This document shows positions 10,613-22,100 of a stretch of DNA of 64,000 nt, piece by piece. The DNA is taken from contig NEEC01000016.1 in the NCBI GenBank assembly GCA_002189035.1, positions 310,001 through 374,000 on the forward strand, written 5' to 3'. Under the pieces are notes generated by a model. That model had not been told where the DNA came from. It searched no databases and saw only the letters and a program-made list of their open reading frames with translations. The number at the start of each line of letters is the position of its first letter. The stretch's first letter is position 1. This stretch comes from Utricularia gibba. Lineage: Eukaryota; Streptophyta; Magnoliopsida; Lamiales; Lentibulariaceae. A program made the position numbers and the translations under genes.

Positions 10613-12786
10613 CTAAAACACATCGGGGTTAAAGCGCCCTGGGAGTGGATCGCTCTGCTGCGCCAATTTTAGGTGCAACGCAAGTTCGTAGTTGCGGATC
10701 TGAAGCACAGCAGAAGAAAGACGGGTCAGTGCAACTGGAGTAGCAAATAATGTGAAGGGAAAAAAAAATGTAGGAGTAGAAATGAGAGGGTTGCTCTGAG
10801 AGCTGTGCCTTGTTACATCTGATCCATATCAACCTAAAAAAATGAGCATAACCATCTGGACATAATCGTCAACAGCATCCAACAAACATGCCATATACGC
10901 TCAATAAAAATAATAGAATGGGCCATACACTGAACGAATACTGTTCCCTCGTTCAAATATACAAAGTAACATGGGCAAACATGTTGAAGCACCGGTCAAT
11001 GAATCTCACCTCAAGAGTCCGTATTTGCTCCTGGTACTGAGATGCTAACTGTTTAAGCTGATGAAACTCATGGCCCATGCTCTCAAACTCCTTCTGCCTT
11101 TCAAATTGGATGAAAACACCTTTTTTCAAAATTGCATTTTCTTGAAGGAGTGCTTCCAATTGCTCCTTCAACATTTGGTTCTCCTAAGTGATGGGAGGAC
11201 ATGTCAATTATGCGAAATGGCACAGATGTGAATGAGTAGAATCTTGGTTGTTATAAAACATAAGAGGACACAGTTACTTAGCCATGAGACACAACGATGT
11301 ATGTAAAACAGAAATTCTGCTCGAGTTTTACATTTTCCCTATTATGTAGAGCGCACCTTATGAAAAGTTTTCAGGACCTCTGTTGTAGTAACTGAACGGA
11401 TAGAATTCTCTAATGTCTCAAGTGCCCGTGACAAACGAGCCTTGGCATCCTGCAGATTTGGGGCAGTTATAACTTCCCTAACCATCAGTTCCACCCACTC
11501 TGCGCCATTTACAGGGAGATTGTTTCCTGTGGGAGAATTCTCAACGTGGGAACCTTCACCAACATTTTCCCCTGAAAACTAGCACAGGTATTAGTCCTCA
11601 GGCAACTGAGCATATCCTTGAAAAAAGAAAGGACTCTAATTCACTTGAAATGCAAGGGGCAAAAAATGGTACTACATTCTTGATGTTTAGTATTTCAACA
11701 ACATGGCATGCAGAAATATCCAAATGCATGTAATGAAACTCTCGGCTAGGAGCAGAATTCAGAAATTAGGAAATACAGACAATGATAACGATTAAAGGAG
11801 CTCTCCTTGAGAACACCACAACCATTTAAAACCAGTGCACAAATGCATGTTATGAAACTAGCATCTACAGCCAGCAATGTAAACAAATTTTTGGAAAACT
11901 CTGACCATCTGTTTCTGCAGGCAACCCAGATGCACTCTTGTTAGTTGTCAAGCGAAGCTCGTATAATTTTTGTATGGTGGAATCCAAATTGTTTCCAGAT
12001 TCTTCGAGAATCCTCTCCAAAAACTAGGAAACCGCCAAACCAATAATAAGTTAAATGGTATTAAAAAAGAAAGAATGACAGATTCCCAACATGCAAGAAA
12101 ATATTAGCACAATCCACATTATAGTGTTGGATATCTTTTTATAGTAACGCGTTCCGATGTATCATTTATCTAATATTTAGAACGGGATCACACATAATTC
12201 CACTTAAGAGATGCCGCATAAAACACACATATCTCACATGGCCCAATGCTAAAGCCATTATTTACCAAAATGATGTCAAGACCAACAAGCAGGGGTTCTA
12301 ATTCAAAGAAATCAAGGTTCAATCGGACGATATATGCCCTTCCTGTCCCGGGCAATCAAATTCTGCATAGTTTGAAGGCCACTATGTAGAGGCCCCATAA
12401 CCCTGGGATCTTTGCGCTTGGAATGAAGGCCAGTGAGAAAATTGCGAGGATGTTTTTAATCAATTTACTGCTTCTTAAAATCATTTAAATCGGATGCAAT
12501 TCCGCAGTCCGTAACCTCCGAAAACTCATAAAGTAAACGGGGTTTTTAAGCCAAGGAACACGCGCAATCATGAAGATGCAAAATTTATCAGAAAACCCAC
12601 CTGTTTGTCCATGTCCGGGAAGAGCCAGATCAAATGAGCAAGAAAGTCCGGGACGGAGGCTGCCCTCGGTGGCGAGAAAGATCTACCGGGAGAAGAAGAA
12701 GAACAGCGGTTTCTCTTGGACACAGGCGGCGAAGACGGCGATTCCTCAAAGATACTCGATCTCTTTCCGCACACCACGGCAGACAT
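10613..12786 (-). CDS. CUE-domain (ubiquitin-binding-type) protein
   Basis: Five minus-strand exons (12786-12601, 12023-11906, 11571-11357, 11183-11010, 10699-10613) join in phase to 259 residues. The N-terminus MSAVVCGKRSSIFEE followed by a Ser/Pro-rich patch, and the C-terminus PGRFNPDVF, match a small plant family (Arabidopsis At5g32440 type) annotated as ubiquitin system component Cue. The CUE domain spans the exon 1/2 junction: LFPDMDKQ, then FLERILEESGNNLDSTIQKL. CUE domains bind mono-ubiquitin through such a three-helix fold. The second half (LKEQLEALLQENAILKK and on to EQIRTLEIRNYEL) has strong heptad character and is probably coiled coil. The cellular role in plants is not established. 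All exon phases agree and no key feature is missing. Confidence 0.9.
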
Positions 12787-13413
12787 GTTTCGCTACCACA
12801 AAGCCAAATCCTCCGTCTACTCGGTGTCCGATCCCTCTTCCACCAGTTTTCTCATGCAGATTCTCCACAACTCGAAATCCACCCAAAGATATCAAACCCA
12901 AAACCACAATCAACGATACTCCTCCAGAAGACGTGATCCGATCACACAAACCAATCCCGATCAACACACAAATCAGCCCAGCGCGAGCGATCTCTACGAA
13001 GCTAGGGTTCGGCTGCCCCCTTTCCCCAACGCTGGCACATTTGGCCTCCGTCCAAACACAATCGTGTTACGCAACGAACACACTTTATTTCGTTATCCCA
13101 AATTTAAAAATAATAATACAAATTAATTATATATTTTTCTATCCATTAATAGTATACAATATTTAAAGTCAACGCAGCACCACACCTGGTCACTTATCCC
13201 ACACGATCATTTAGAAATCTGGCCAGAAAAAACTGGCCACACAGGTGACAAATGGATGGAATTTGCAACGCAAAAAATCCACCACAGAAGAAGCTCATGA
13301 AATGCTGTCTACAAGAGTTGGTGACTGAATGTTAGCTTCATGTCTCTTCTCACTCATTTAGATCATCTGTAGAAAGTTTACCTGTGACTGATGCAGATGT
13401 GGCTGGCCGTGGA
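12787..13413. other. Promoter of the CUE gene and 3' flank of the AIM24 gene
   Basis: Long open frames run over this stretch on the plus strand, but they have no domain similarity and overlap the antisense of the CUE gene first exon. I regard the sequence as 5' leader and promoter on the minus strand. Confidence 0.5.
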
Positions 13414-16119
13414 TCATATGTCCGTCAGTATCAGAGATGACACGATCACCACATATGCAAGAAAGAAAAACATGGCTATCTGGAAGAAGAACTTGGGGTT
13501 TTCCCTCATATTGGGCGAGGTCACAGACCTGTTGCGTCCCACTACTTGGTTCAGAGACCACAAATGAAGGGAATAGGAAAAGACCTCAGGTTGCGGGGAG
13601 GAGACAGGGAGGTAAATTACCTGGCGATGCGCTGAGAAAGGCGATGGAAAGGCAAGCTCTGAATGAAGACGATACCGGGTCCGGTGATAACTGCGGTCAC
13701 TAAATTGTCACCCTACAAAAAAGCAGATGCTTTTGAGTACGGAAATGAACACCTACATGCAGAGAAGAATTAAGGCGTATTGCAACTCATGGCAACTATC
13801 ACCCACCCTTGTAAACAACCTGCTGATTTGACCAACAAAACATTAAGGTCGACGACAGATAGATAGATTCTTACCCCAAAAACCACCCTTCTCATGGAGC
13901 TGTTGTACTTGATTTGTACATTTACTGAAGATGGTACTGCAACGATGCTGGCGATGTCCACTGTTAGAACTTCACCCACCTCGAGATTCTTTTGGACGAC
14001 TACCGAGCCAGCGAAAGATGAAAAGTAATCAAATTAGCATGCATAAAGCCCGCCAATACATATGCTTTGATTACTACCAACTAAGATCAGCAGCAAGTTA
14101 GGAGGGCAAAAACCATATAAAAATCAACGCTTGAGACTTAATTCACGCAAAACACTGACCATGAAAACAGTGATAGCTAATTTGACTTAAATATTTGGAT
14201 AAAATCCATACTTCGTTTAATGCATAGTTGACAACCTACTTAAAAAGCTAAGGATAAAGCATCAAGTGAGCGTTTACAGAATTATCATTTCATGTAGCCG
14301 GAGTGGTGTATTGTTCTGCGTTTCAGTGTATTAAGGTCCAATGAGGAAATAATTAACAACATACCCGAACCGCCACCAACTATGAAAGCAAGACCTTGAC
14401 CCGATATTTTCTGCCTCAAAAATGCCTGAAACATGACAATCCTTTTAAAATATCATACAAGAATTTGATACAATGCACATGAAGGCAAAATGGATCGGGA
14501 TATCTTCCCATCTGACCTCAGCAGTGGTGATCACATTGCGTGGTCTCTGGTCAACTGCATTAGTTACTTTGACATCATTAATTGAGCAAAGAAACGCATC
14601 TGGCTAAAAAAACATTTTAGAAAAAATCACACTTGGAACCACCGAGGTCAGAAAGCCAAGAATACATGAAATGGCATCCATATCACTGTTAATACCTGAC
14701 ACAACACTTCACCACCAAATAACGCTAAGTCAATCTGCATAAGAAGCAAACGAAAAATTAGCACCCCAAACAACAAAAGATACTTACTCACAGATCGTCA
14801 TGGAAACAACTGACTGGCAGTATTCTTGCCAAACTAGGCGCTGCAATTCCCACAAAACCATCTGTTACACCAGTATTGTATAAAACTATGCTGGAAATGC
14901 TCTTTCCGAGAAGCCATTGTAGCACCCCTGCCTCGTTTTCAGGTAGATAAACATTTTCCATTTGCACAGAACCTGACATGTAACACATAGAGCCTGCAGA
15001 AGAAACAAAGAATTTAAATTAATTTGATGATTCACGTATGGATAACAAGTGAAGAAGTAGAAGAAATTGATAAAACGGAGGAAGAAGATCAACAAGATCA
15101 GCTGAAAAAAGAAAAACGAAAACCATACAAATAAGCCGCCCATGGTCACAGCAATGATTAAACAACAGGATGAGAAAATGATGCATTCAGCACATTATTT
15201 TCATGTCCAGGGATTACAGCTGCAATATACATTACAGGCTACAGACAGCAGAATAATATTTGCATCCTGCAGAAGAAGGGTGCACTCGAATTTTCTATTA
15301 TATTTACAGTCTCACTCCTTTCAAACATCCTGCGACTATGATTTAAGAAGAGCCCCTCAGAATCTTACCAGGCTTTGCAGCAATTTTTTCTTGTGGCTTC
15401 AACATTATCTATTCAACATGATCAAAAGAGAGAATCTTGACTAAAATACAATCCAATCCTCAAAGAAAAAATAAAATAAAATAGACGACAAAAAAAAAAA
15501 CCTGAACTATTTGAGCTTCGCCACCCAAAATCTGGAAAGGTGTAACGGCATCTTGTGGGCTCTGAAAAAGAAATACTTAAGAGCATGTGAACTGGCATCT
15601 TCTCACAACCATTTATTTGTAATAACAGCACCTCTCCCATCTTTTACACGATGAACAGAAAGACTGATAACACTAAAATTAGAACACACAAAAATCATTC
15701 CATTTTAGAAAAGGAGATCAACTCCATGTTTCACCAGAAGGATTCAATTCCAAATTGCCACGACTCACAAATCTGAAAGAGCACCAGGCAACCAATCGCA
15801 TCACAAAGTAACATTTCCGCATCATAGCGATACCCATGATTTTAATCCAACAAAACTATCTATCTCTGGAACGCCCACCGATCCTAATTGAAATCCACGT
15901 CTTGCAACAGACCACCACCACTTTAATCCTGATCACTTTAAACACTAAATGAAAGCGATCAGCAGCCTATGCTTTGCTGAATTTACACATAGTCAAACTC
16001 CTACAACAATAAGGGAGCACAACAACAAAAAAGCATAACCAAGATTTGTGCAATGGAGAATCAGAGCATACCTGATACACAAAGGGCTGGAAAGGAGTTG
16101 AAAAGAAGGGAGAAGCCAT
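13414..16119 (-). CDS. AIM24-like: AIM24-family protein (DUF124/TIGR00266)
   Basis: Ten minus-strand exons (16119-16072, 15561-15502, 15408-15369, 14993-14815, 14734-14696, 14603-14517, 14425-14365, 13999-13875, 13712-13621, 13528-13414) join in phase to 281 residues. The plant AIM24 pattern is clear: MASPFFSTPFQPFVYQ, TPFQILGGEAQIVQIML, GSMCYMSGSVQMEN, IGIA-like GFVGIAAPSLARILP, ISGQGLAFIVGGGSVVQ, and a Gly/Pro-rich beta core. The last exon encodes a hydrophobic tail (FFFQIAMFFFLAYVVIVSS), a likely single C-terminal transmembrane anchor. In yeast, AIM24 is a mitochondrial inner-membrane protein supporting cristae organisation; whether the plant protein acts in the same place is not known. 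All introns are GT-AG; the exon 8 acceptor lies after GGTAG at 14000. No defect is seen. Confidence 0.9.
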
Positions 16120-17481
16120 TAGGAAATTCCCGGTTCTGGCGGAATTAACAGGACGAGAGAAAGACCCAAAGAAAATTTGCAGGTTTTTCGTTTACAGTAT
16201 CGCTGCATTCGTTGCTTCATTCCTTAATTCTTTTATTTTTTTATTTTACAATTATAATTACAAATGCTATTTAAATAATATTTTCTTACTTTTTTTAATT
16301 CTGATTATATCGAATTTTGGTTTATTTTGCTTCTTCGGGGTGCTAACAACGGTAGAGTACTCGGCTTGTATTATCATCAAATAAATAATCATATTTATTG
16401 TTAGAAAAACAATAAACATATTAAAATTTATGATTTAAAATAGGTAAAAACTCGATTAATTATAAATAAATAAATTTTAAACCAATAATAATGATTTTTG
16501 ATATCGCATGGTAGACATAGAAATTTTTTTTTCTTCAAAATAAGGAATTGAAAATATTAGAATATTTATTAGGGCATTTTAGCCCAAGCAATAAGGTGAA
16601 TGCCACGTCAGAATGAGAATTTTTTAGGAGAATTTAGAAAAGTGGCTACTTTATGAGAGAAATATTATTAATTTTACCAAAGTTTGCTTAAAGTTAGGGA
16701 CACTTTCATGTAACATGCTATAATCTCATTTTGTTTCTTAGTATCTATTTGGTATAAATTATGAAAAATAATTTTTTAAAAAGCGATTGTGAAAAATGAG
16801 AAATTCAGATTTTGCCATTTTTTAAAAATAATAATTTTTAAAAATTTTTAATTTTTTTGAAGGATGAATATCTTATATTTGATAATAAATCATTTTTAAA
16901 ACGTTTTTGTTCTTACATTTCTTCAGATTCAGAAATTATTTTAAATGAAATCTTTTTCATGAAAACTTCAAACCTAAATAAGATATTTAGATTTTTATTA
17001 CAAAAATGATTATATATAATGAAATGGTGATGTGGAATAGACAAATTTAAAAAAAAAATTGAAAGAAGAGACCGAAGATGTACTAAAATGATAGGCGATC
17101 ATTGTTAATTTATTTCACACACTCTAGTTTAAATATTACACGTAGGTCTTGTTTTGTTGATGTATTTCAAGTATTAATGGGTTTAAATTATTTGAATTTA
17201 GCAAAATCCAAATATATGATTATAAAAATATTCATACTCCCCTTAGATATACATATACCTATATATGATATTATTATATGAGTATTATAATCTAAAGTAT
17301 AATTATACACATATACCAAACAACACAATTTTATTAAACCTATCATAAACAATCTTATACCCTCATATCAAACAAGGCCGTAAGGTAATCATTGTTTTCA
17401 CATAATATTTAACTAAGCTGCTTTTCTAATTCATCCCTAAAAGGAGCTATAAAATGAGCTTGAATTGAAGAGCAGGAATCA

Positions 17482-17925
17482 CTCACTAGCCTGTTCTGGG
17501 GGGAGGGGCCTGTGCTGGCTGCATTTCAAAGGAATGGTTGCATGTCGGGGCCCTTGGGGAATGCGACTCCACGGCACTGATAAATGAAGTAAACCCGCCA
17601 CGTCCCAGATCTTGATAAACAGGACCAAATATGACCTGCAACGTTGAAAAAGCTTGATCAAATGGCTTGCATGAATTCACTCTTTTGAGCTTCGGAAAGG
17701 CTGCAGGCTGCACTCTCTTCTTGGACATGCATCTCAGGGCTTCTTTACCTTCCCACGGTGCTCCAAAAGCCCTTCCTCCTCACATGTTGGAACGACATGG
17801 ATAGTAAGAGAATCCAAAGAAAGCTCGGCACTCGCAAGACTCTCTGGGGGATGGAACTCTACGACCACAGGGAAAGAACAATGACATGCGTGAATACAAA
17901 AGTACTGTGTGTTTCCTGATATCAT
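17482..17925 (-). pseudogene. Unrecognised coding-like fragment
   Basis: The minus strand carries a stretch with coding character: FHPPESLASAELSLDSL and VPTCEEEGLLEHRGK, then a possible donor (AAG/GTAAAG), then after a TTGCAG acceptor VIFGPVYQDLGRGGF and on to a stop near 17482. If spliced, it could be the last two exons of a gene whose 5' part is missing. One copy of a direct repeat lies immediately upstream. I do not recognise the protein. It may be the truncated remnant of a gene. Confidence 0.25.
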
Positions 17926-18362
17926 TTAGAAATCCATCCATGATAAAGAATGTACGGATGATCAGATTTGTAAATAACATATGTTCTAGACAATTATGTG
18001 TCTAGACAAATAAACATGTACCATGTAAAAAATGTGGAATAAAAGTATTGAAATAAGTGGTTATCCCATATTATTAATTAAAATTGTTTTCAATTAGATT
18101 ATAAGAAAAGACAATCCAATAACTTTGATGAAGACTTGTGCATATGTAAAATTTAATTTATTAGATCGGATTAAGTTTCAGAAATTCCCCAAATCCAAAA
18201 TCACTATGCACAGTGCATATAAGTACTGTGTGTGTTTCCTGATATCATTTAGAAATCTATCCATGATAAAGAATGTACGGATGATCAAATTTGTAAATAA
18301 CATACTTTTCCGACAATTATGTGTCTTTGAAAAAGAACATGTAACATGTAAAAAGAATGTTA
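17901..18362. repeat. Pair of ~140 bp direct repeats, 321-322 bp apart
   Basis: The copies start at 17901 (AGTACTGTGTGTTTCCTGAT) and 18222 (same with one extra GT) and stay alignable for about 130-140 bases, through ATGTACGGATGATCA, TTTGTAAATAACAT, ACAATTATGTGTCT and AACATGTA. Identity is high in the first 85 bases and lower afterwards. There is no coding potential. Confidence 0.9.
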
Positions 18363-19100
18363 ATGTTAAATCCTAAAAAATGTTTTTTAAAAAAAACGAA
18401 AATAAAGTTGAATGATGGATTGAGGAGACTGACATGAAATGGGCGAGGTGATCCCACCTGGAAAGTGATTGCAGATGCGGGGGAGTTCTGATATCCTTTG
18501 GGTGAAGGCTTTTCGTGGTCCTGGCGTCCCCATCGTAGAAAAAATGCTCAATTATTTGCAGAAGAACAGGCCAAGTCCTGGGGTTCAAAGAGACTGCCCA
18601 CGACTGGTCGGTTGGATGTCGGATTGGGTGAATGCGACGCAATCAATGGCTGGCTGCTCCTCCGGCATTCATTTATTGCATTCCACCACCACCACCACCA
18701 CTCCTAGTGAGCCGGAGGATTGGATAAGCTGCGTGAAAACATAATATTGAAAGGATTAACTGACCGATTTTCTATTCGTTGCGGCGGTGCATTGCCGATA
18801 CAGATTTGTGAGCAGGCTCCGGCTCAGGGTTCGCACCTCTGTGTCGGTCAGCTGCGCTGTCCTGCGCTGCGCTGCTGTGGAATCAATGCTAGGGCTGGGA
18901 CAAGAATAGTAAATAAACTAGTGAGTTTAAAGCTATGGCTACAACCTGTGAGAGGAGGATGTTCTTGTTGTGAATGCCAGGTGAGATTGTGTGCATTCAT
19001 GCATTTTTAGCTGGCATTTCCCAATCTTAGCGCACATTCCTCCAGCTCGCGCACACTCTATACTTTGGCTGCCAACTCGCGCCGCTGAGAGCTGAAGTCC

Positions 19101-22100
19101 ATGTGGAACTCCGCGGTGGAGGCTCTGGCCGCGCGGTCGGAGTCGTTCAGGGAGAACGATGATGACGAGGAGGCACTCCGATGGGCGGCGATCCAGCGGC
19201 TGCCGACCTTCCGCCGCGTCCGCCAGGGGATCTTCCGAGACGGAATCGGCGACGCGAAGGAGGTGGATGTTAGAAGAATGGAGGCCGATGACCGGAAAAT
19301 TGTTCTCGATCGGATTATGGACTCCGTTGCCGGCGACTGGGAGGCGTTCTTCCGCCGAGTTCGCTCGCGTTTCCAGAGGTACGTACGTTCCCACGACGGT
19401 TTATTAACGTTAAAAAGCATATAATAATACCATAAAATCGTGTTTACGTGGAAACCGACTTCCTGAGTTCACTTTTTTTGGAGTCTTATTTTAAATTTAA
19501 GTCACTTTGTTCGATATGCCATATGATTATTCCTCTGATAATTAATTTATTCTTTTTTTCTTCTTTTTCAATAATTTACAAAATTTATAAAAATCAACTT
19601 TGGTTTTCAAATCCTACCCTTTGAAGTGTTTATCCATAGAAATAGATCCAATTTCAGATGTGTTGCATTTGGTTATTGAAATTGCCATTTGTTCAATATA
19701 TTATGATGAGTAGCATAAGATGCTCGTCTTGTGAGGCTGAAAGCCTGTTTCAGTTTATGTTTCAAAGTTGTTTACTGGCTGCAGCGTTGATCTGGACTTC
19801 CCCAAGGTTGAAGTTAGGTTTGACCATCTATCTGTAGAATCATTCGTTCGTATTGGAAGTAGAGCTTTACCAACAATACCCAACTTCATCCTCAATATGA
19901 CCGAGGTACTGGCAATGTTTGGAGTGCATTGTTGTGAAATGATATTTGGTTGTTAGCATCTGACATCTTCTTCAATGGCTTCCAATTTAAGGATCTGCTA
20001 AGAGGACTCAGACTGCATTCTGGTAACAGACAAAAACTGATGATTTTGGATGATATTAGTGGGATTATTCAACCAGGAAGGCCTGTGCTAATTCTTTTTC
20101 CATGTTTGTGTACATGATGTGAATATGTCTCATTTGACATATGCTCTTTTTTATAGGTTGACTTTATTGCTAGGTCCTCCAAGCTCAGGAAAGACAACAC
20201 TGCTGCTAGCTCTTGCTGGACGCCTGAAATCTGATCTTAAGGTAACCTTGCAATTTTTATGAGTTCCAACTGAGAATTTCATTACATGATAAATTTTGCA
20301 TGGCTTAAGGTGTCGGGAAAAATAACCTACAACGGGCATGGTTTGAATGAGTTTGTACCTCAAAGGACATCTGCTTATGTTAATCAACAAGATTGGCATG
20401 CTGGAGAGATGACTGTAAGAGAAACACTTGACTTTTCATCCCGTTGTCAGGGGGCTGGTTATAAGTATGGTAAGGTCAATAAAGTCTAAGAAGTTTCAAT
20501 AAGTCAGATCGAGGCTGACTTGTTTTTTTCAACTCTGATTCTGTAAAATGTTGCAGATATGCTACTGGAACTTTTGAGAAGAGAGAAAGTTTCCAAAAAA
20601 AAGCCCGATGAAGATCTGGATATCCTCATAAAGGTAGATTTAAGGGTGCTGTGTTATCTTTTGTCATTATGTAGCTATATGATTATTGGTAACAATCGTG
20701 TGGCGTACATGACTTCTTTTACTAATGCTTCCTGTATATTAAGTTCAGATACTACATTTGTGACAAGTTGAAACTGTGGCTTTCGGAAAATAGTTAATTA
20801 CAAATTTCCATCGCCCTTCTGTTCTCAACGTGGATTGTTATCCCAACTATTTCATCTATTTTTGGGTAAAGCAAGAAGTGATGAGTTTACTTATCTCACA
20901 GGCACTGTCTCTGGATGTGAAGGAGGCTGGCCTCTTAGTGGAGTACATTTTGAAGGTAAATTATGGAGGATTTTCCATGGATTAGCAGGCTAATTCTTAA
21001 AAAACTTGTCATGATCCTGCTGTTTTTCCTTTTTTTTTTATTAATTCTCCGTGGATTAACAAATAACTGCTAAAAGATTCTAGGATTGGACCTTTGTGCG
21101 GATACTCTTGTGGGTGATGAAATGATTAAGGGAATTTCTGGTGGCCAAAAGAGGCGTCTAACCACAGGTATAAATGCTAATATAAGCGAGCTAATGCATG
21201 CAAGGTTGTCTGAGGATAATCAAGATCATCGTATTCACTTGACAGGTGAAATATTAGTGGGTTCATCAAGGGTTCTACTCATGGATGAGATATCTAATGG
21301 TCTTGATAGTTCGACAACTTATCATATTATCAAGTATTTGAGGCATTATACCCGAGCTTTTGATGGAACAACTGTTATTTCTCTGCTTCAACCAGCACCT
21401 GAGACGTATGAGTTATTTGATGATATAATACTCTTGTCCGAGGGAAACATTGTATATCACGGGCCTCGTGAAGGTGTCCTTGACTTTTTTGCCCATGTGG
21501 GCTTCTTGTGCCCTGAACGGAAGAATGTAGCTGACTTCCTTCAAGAAGTATGTTTTTCCATGCATAGTTGCTCTAGGTTTTTTACACCTTATATTTTCTG
21601 AATGTTGCTTTTTCTAGGTTGTCTCGAGAAAGGACCAAGAGCAGTATTGGGCTTCCCTCAATCAGCCGTATGTCTATGTACCAGTTAAAAAGTTTGCAGA
21701 ATCATTCATCTCATACAAAACTGGGAAGAATTCCTATGAGGGGGGGTTGGGTTTTTCATTCGATAAATGCTATCCTGAAACGCTATCACCCTCTAAATAT
21801 GGTGTCAAGAAGATTGAGCTTCTTAAGATCAACCTTGACTGGCAACTTTTGCTCATGAAGCGAAACTTGTTTATATATGTCTTCAAGTTCATACAGGTAA
21901 ATCCGATACTCAAATTCTTTTTTTTTTTGTGGGAAATTTAACTTTCTAATTGACATCAAAATTGTTGTATCAACTTTCAGATTATTCATTCATTTCCTCA
22001 CTTCTCCCCATTGTACAAATTTTATCATGATTCATTAACAAGTTTTATATTGATAACTATTGAGTCAATGTACCACTGCAGCTCCTTCTGGTTGCAGTCA

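Larger units (their letters stand above)
16120..19100. other. AT-rich spacer between AIM24 and ABCG32 genes
   Basis: About 3 kb. The left 1.3 kb is very AT-rich, with many A/T tracts resembling degraded element sequence seen also near 41.2 and 49.6 kb, but no intact ends are visible. The middle has an unrecognised coding-like fragment and a direct repeat, listed separately. The right 600 bases hold the ABCG32 promoter and leader, with a short (CAC)n run near 18684. Confidence 0.5.

Noticed and set aside
12570-13166. Long plus-strand open frames of up to nearly 200 codons.
   Set aside because: They overlap exon 1 of the minus-strand CUE gene and its promoter, have biased composition and show no family similarity.
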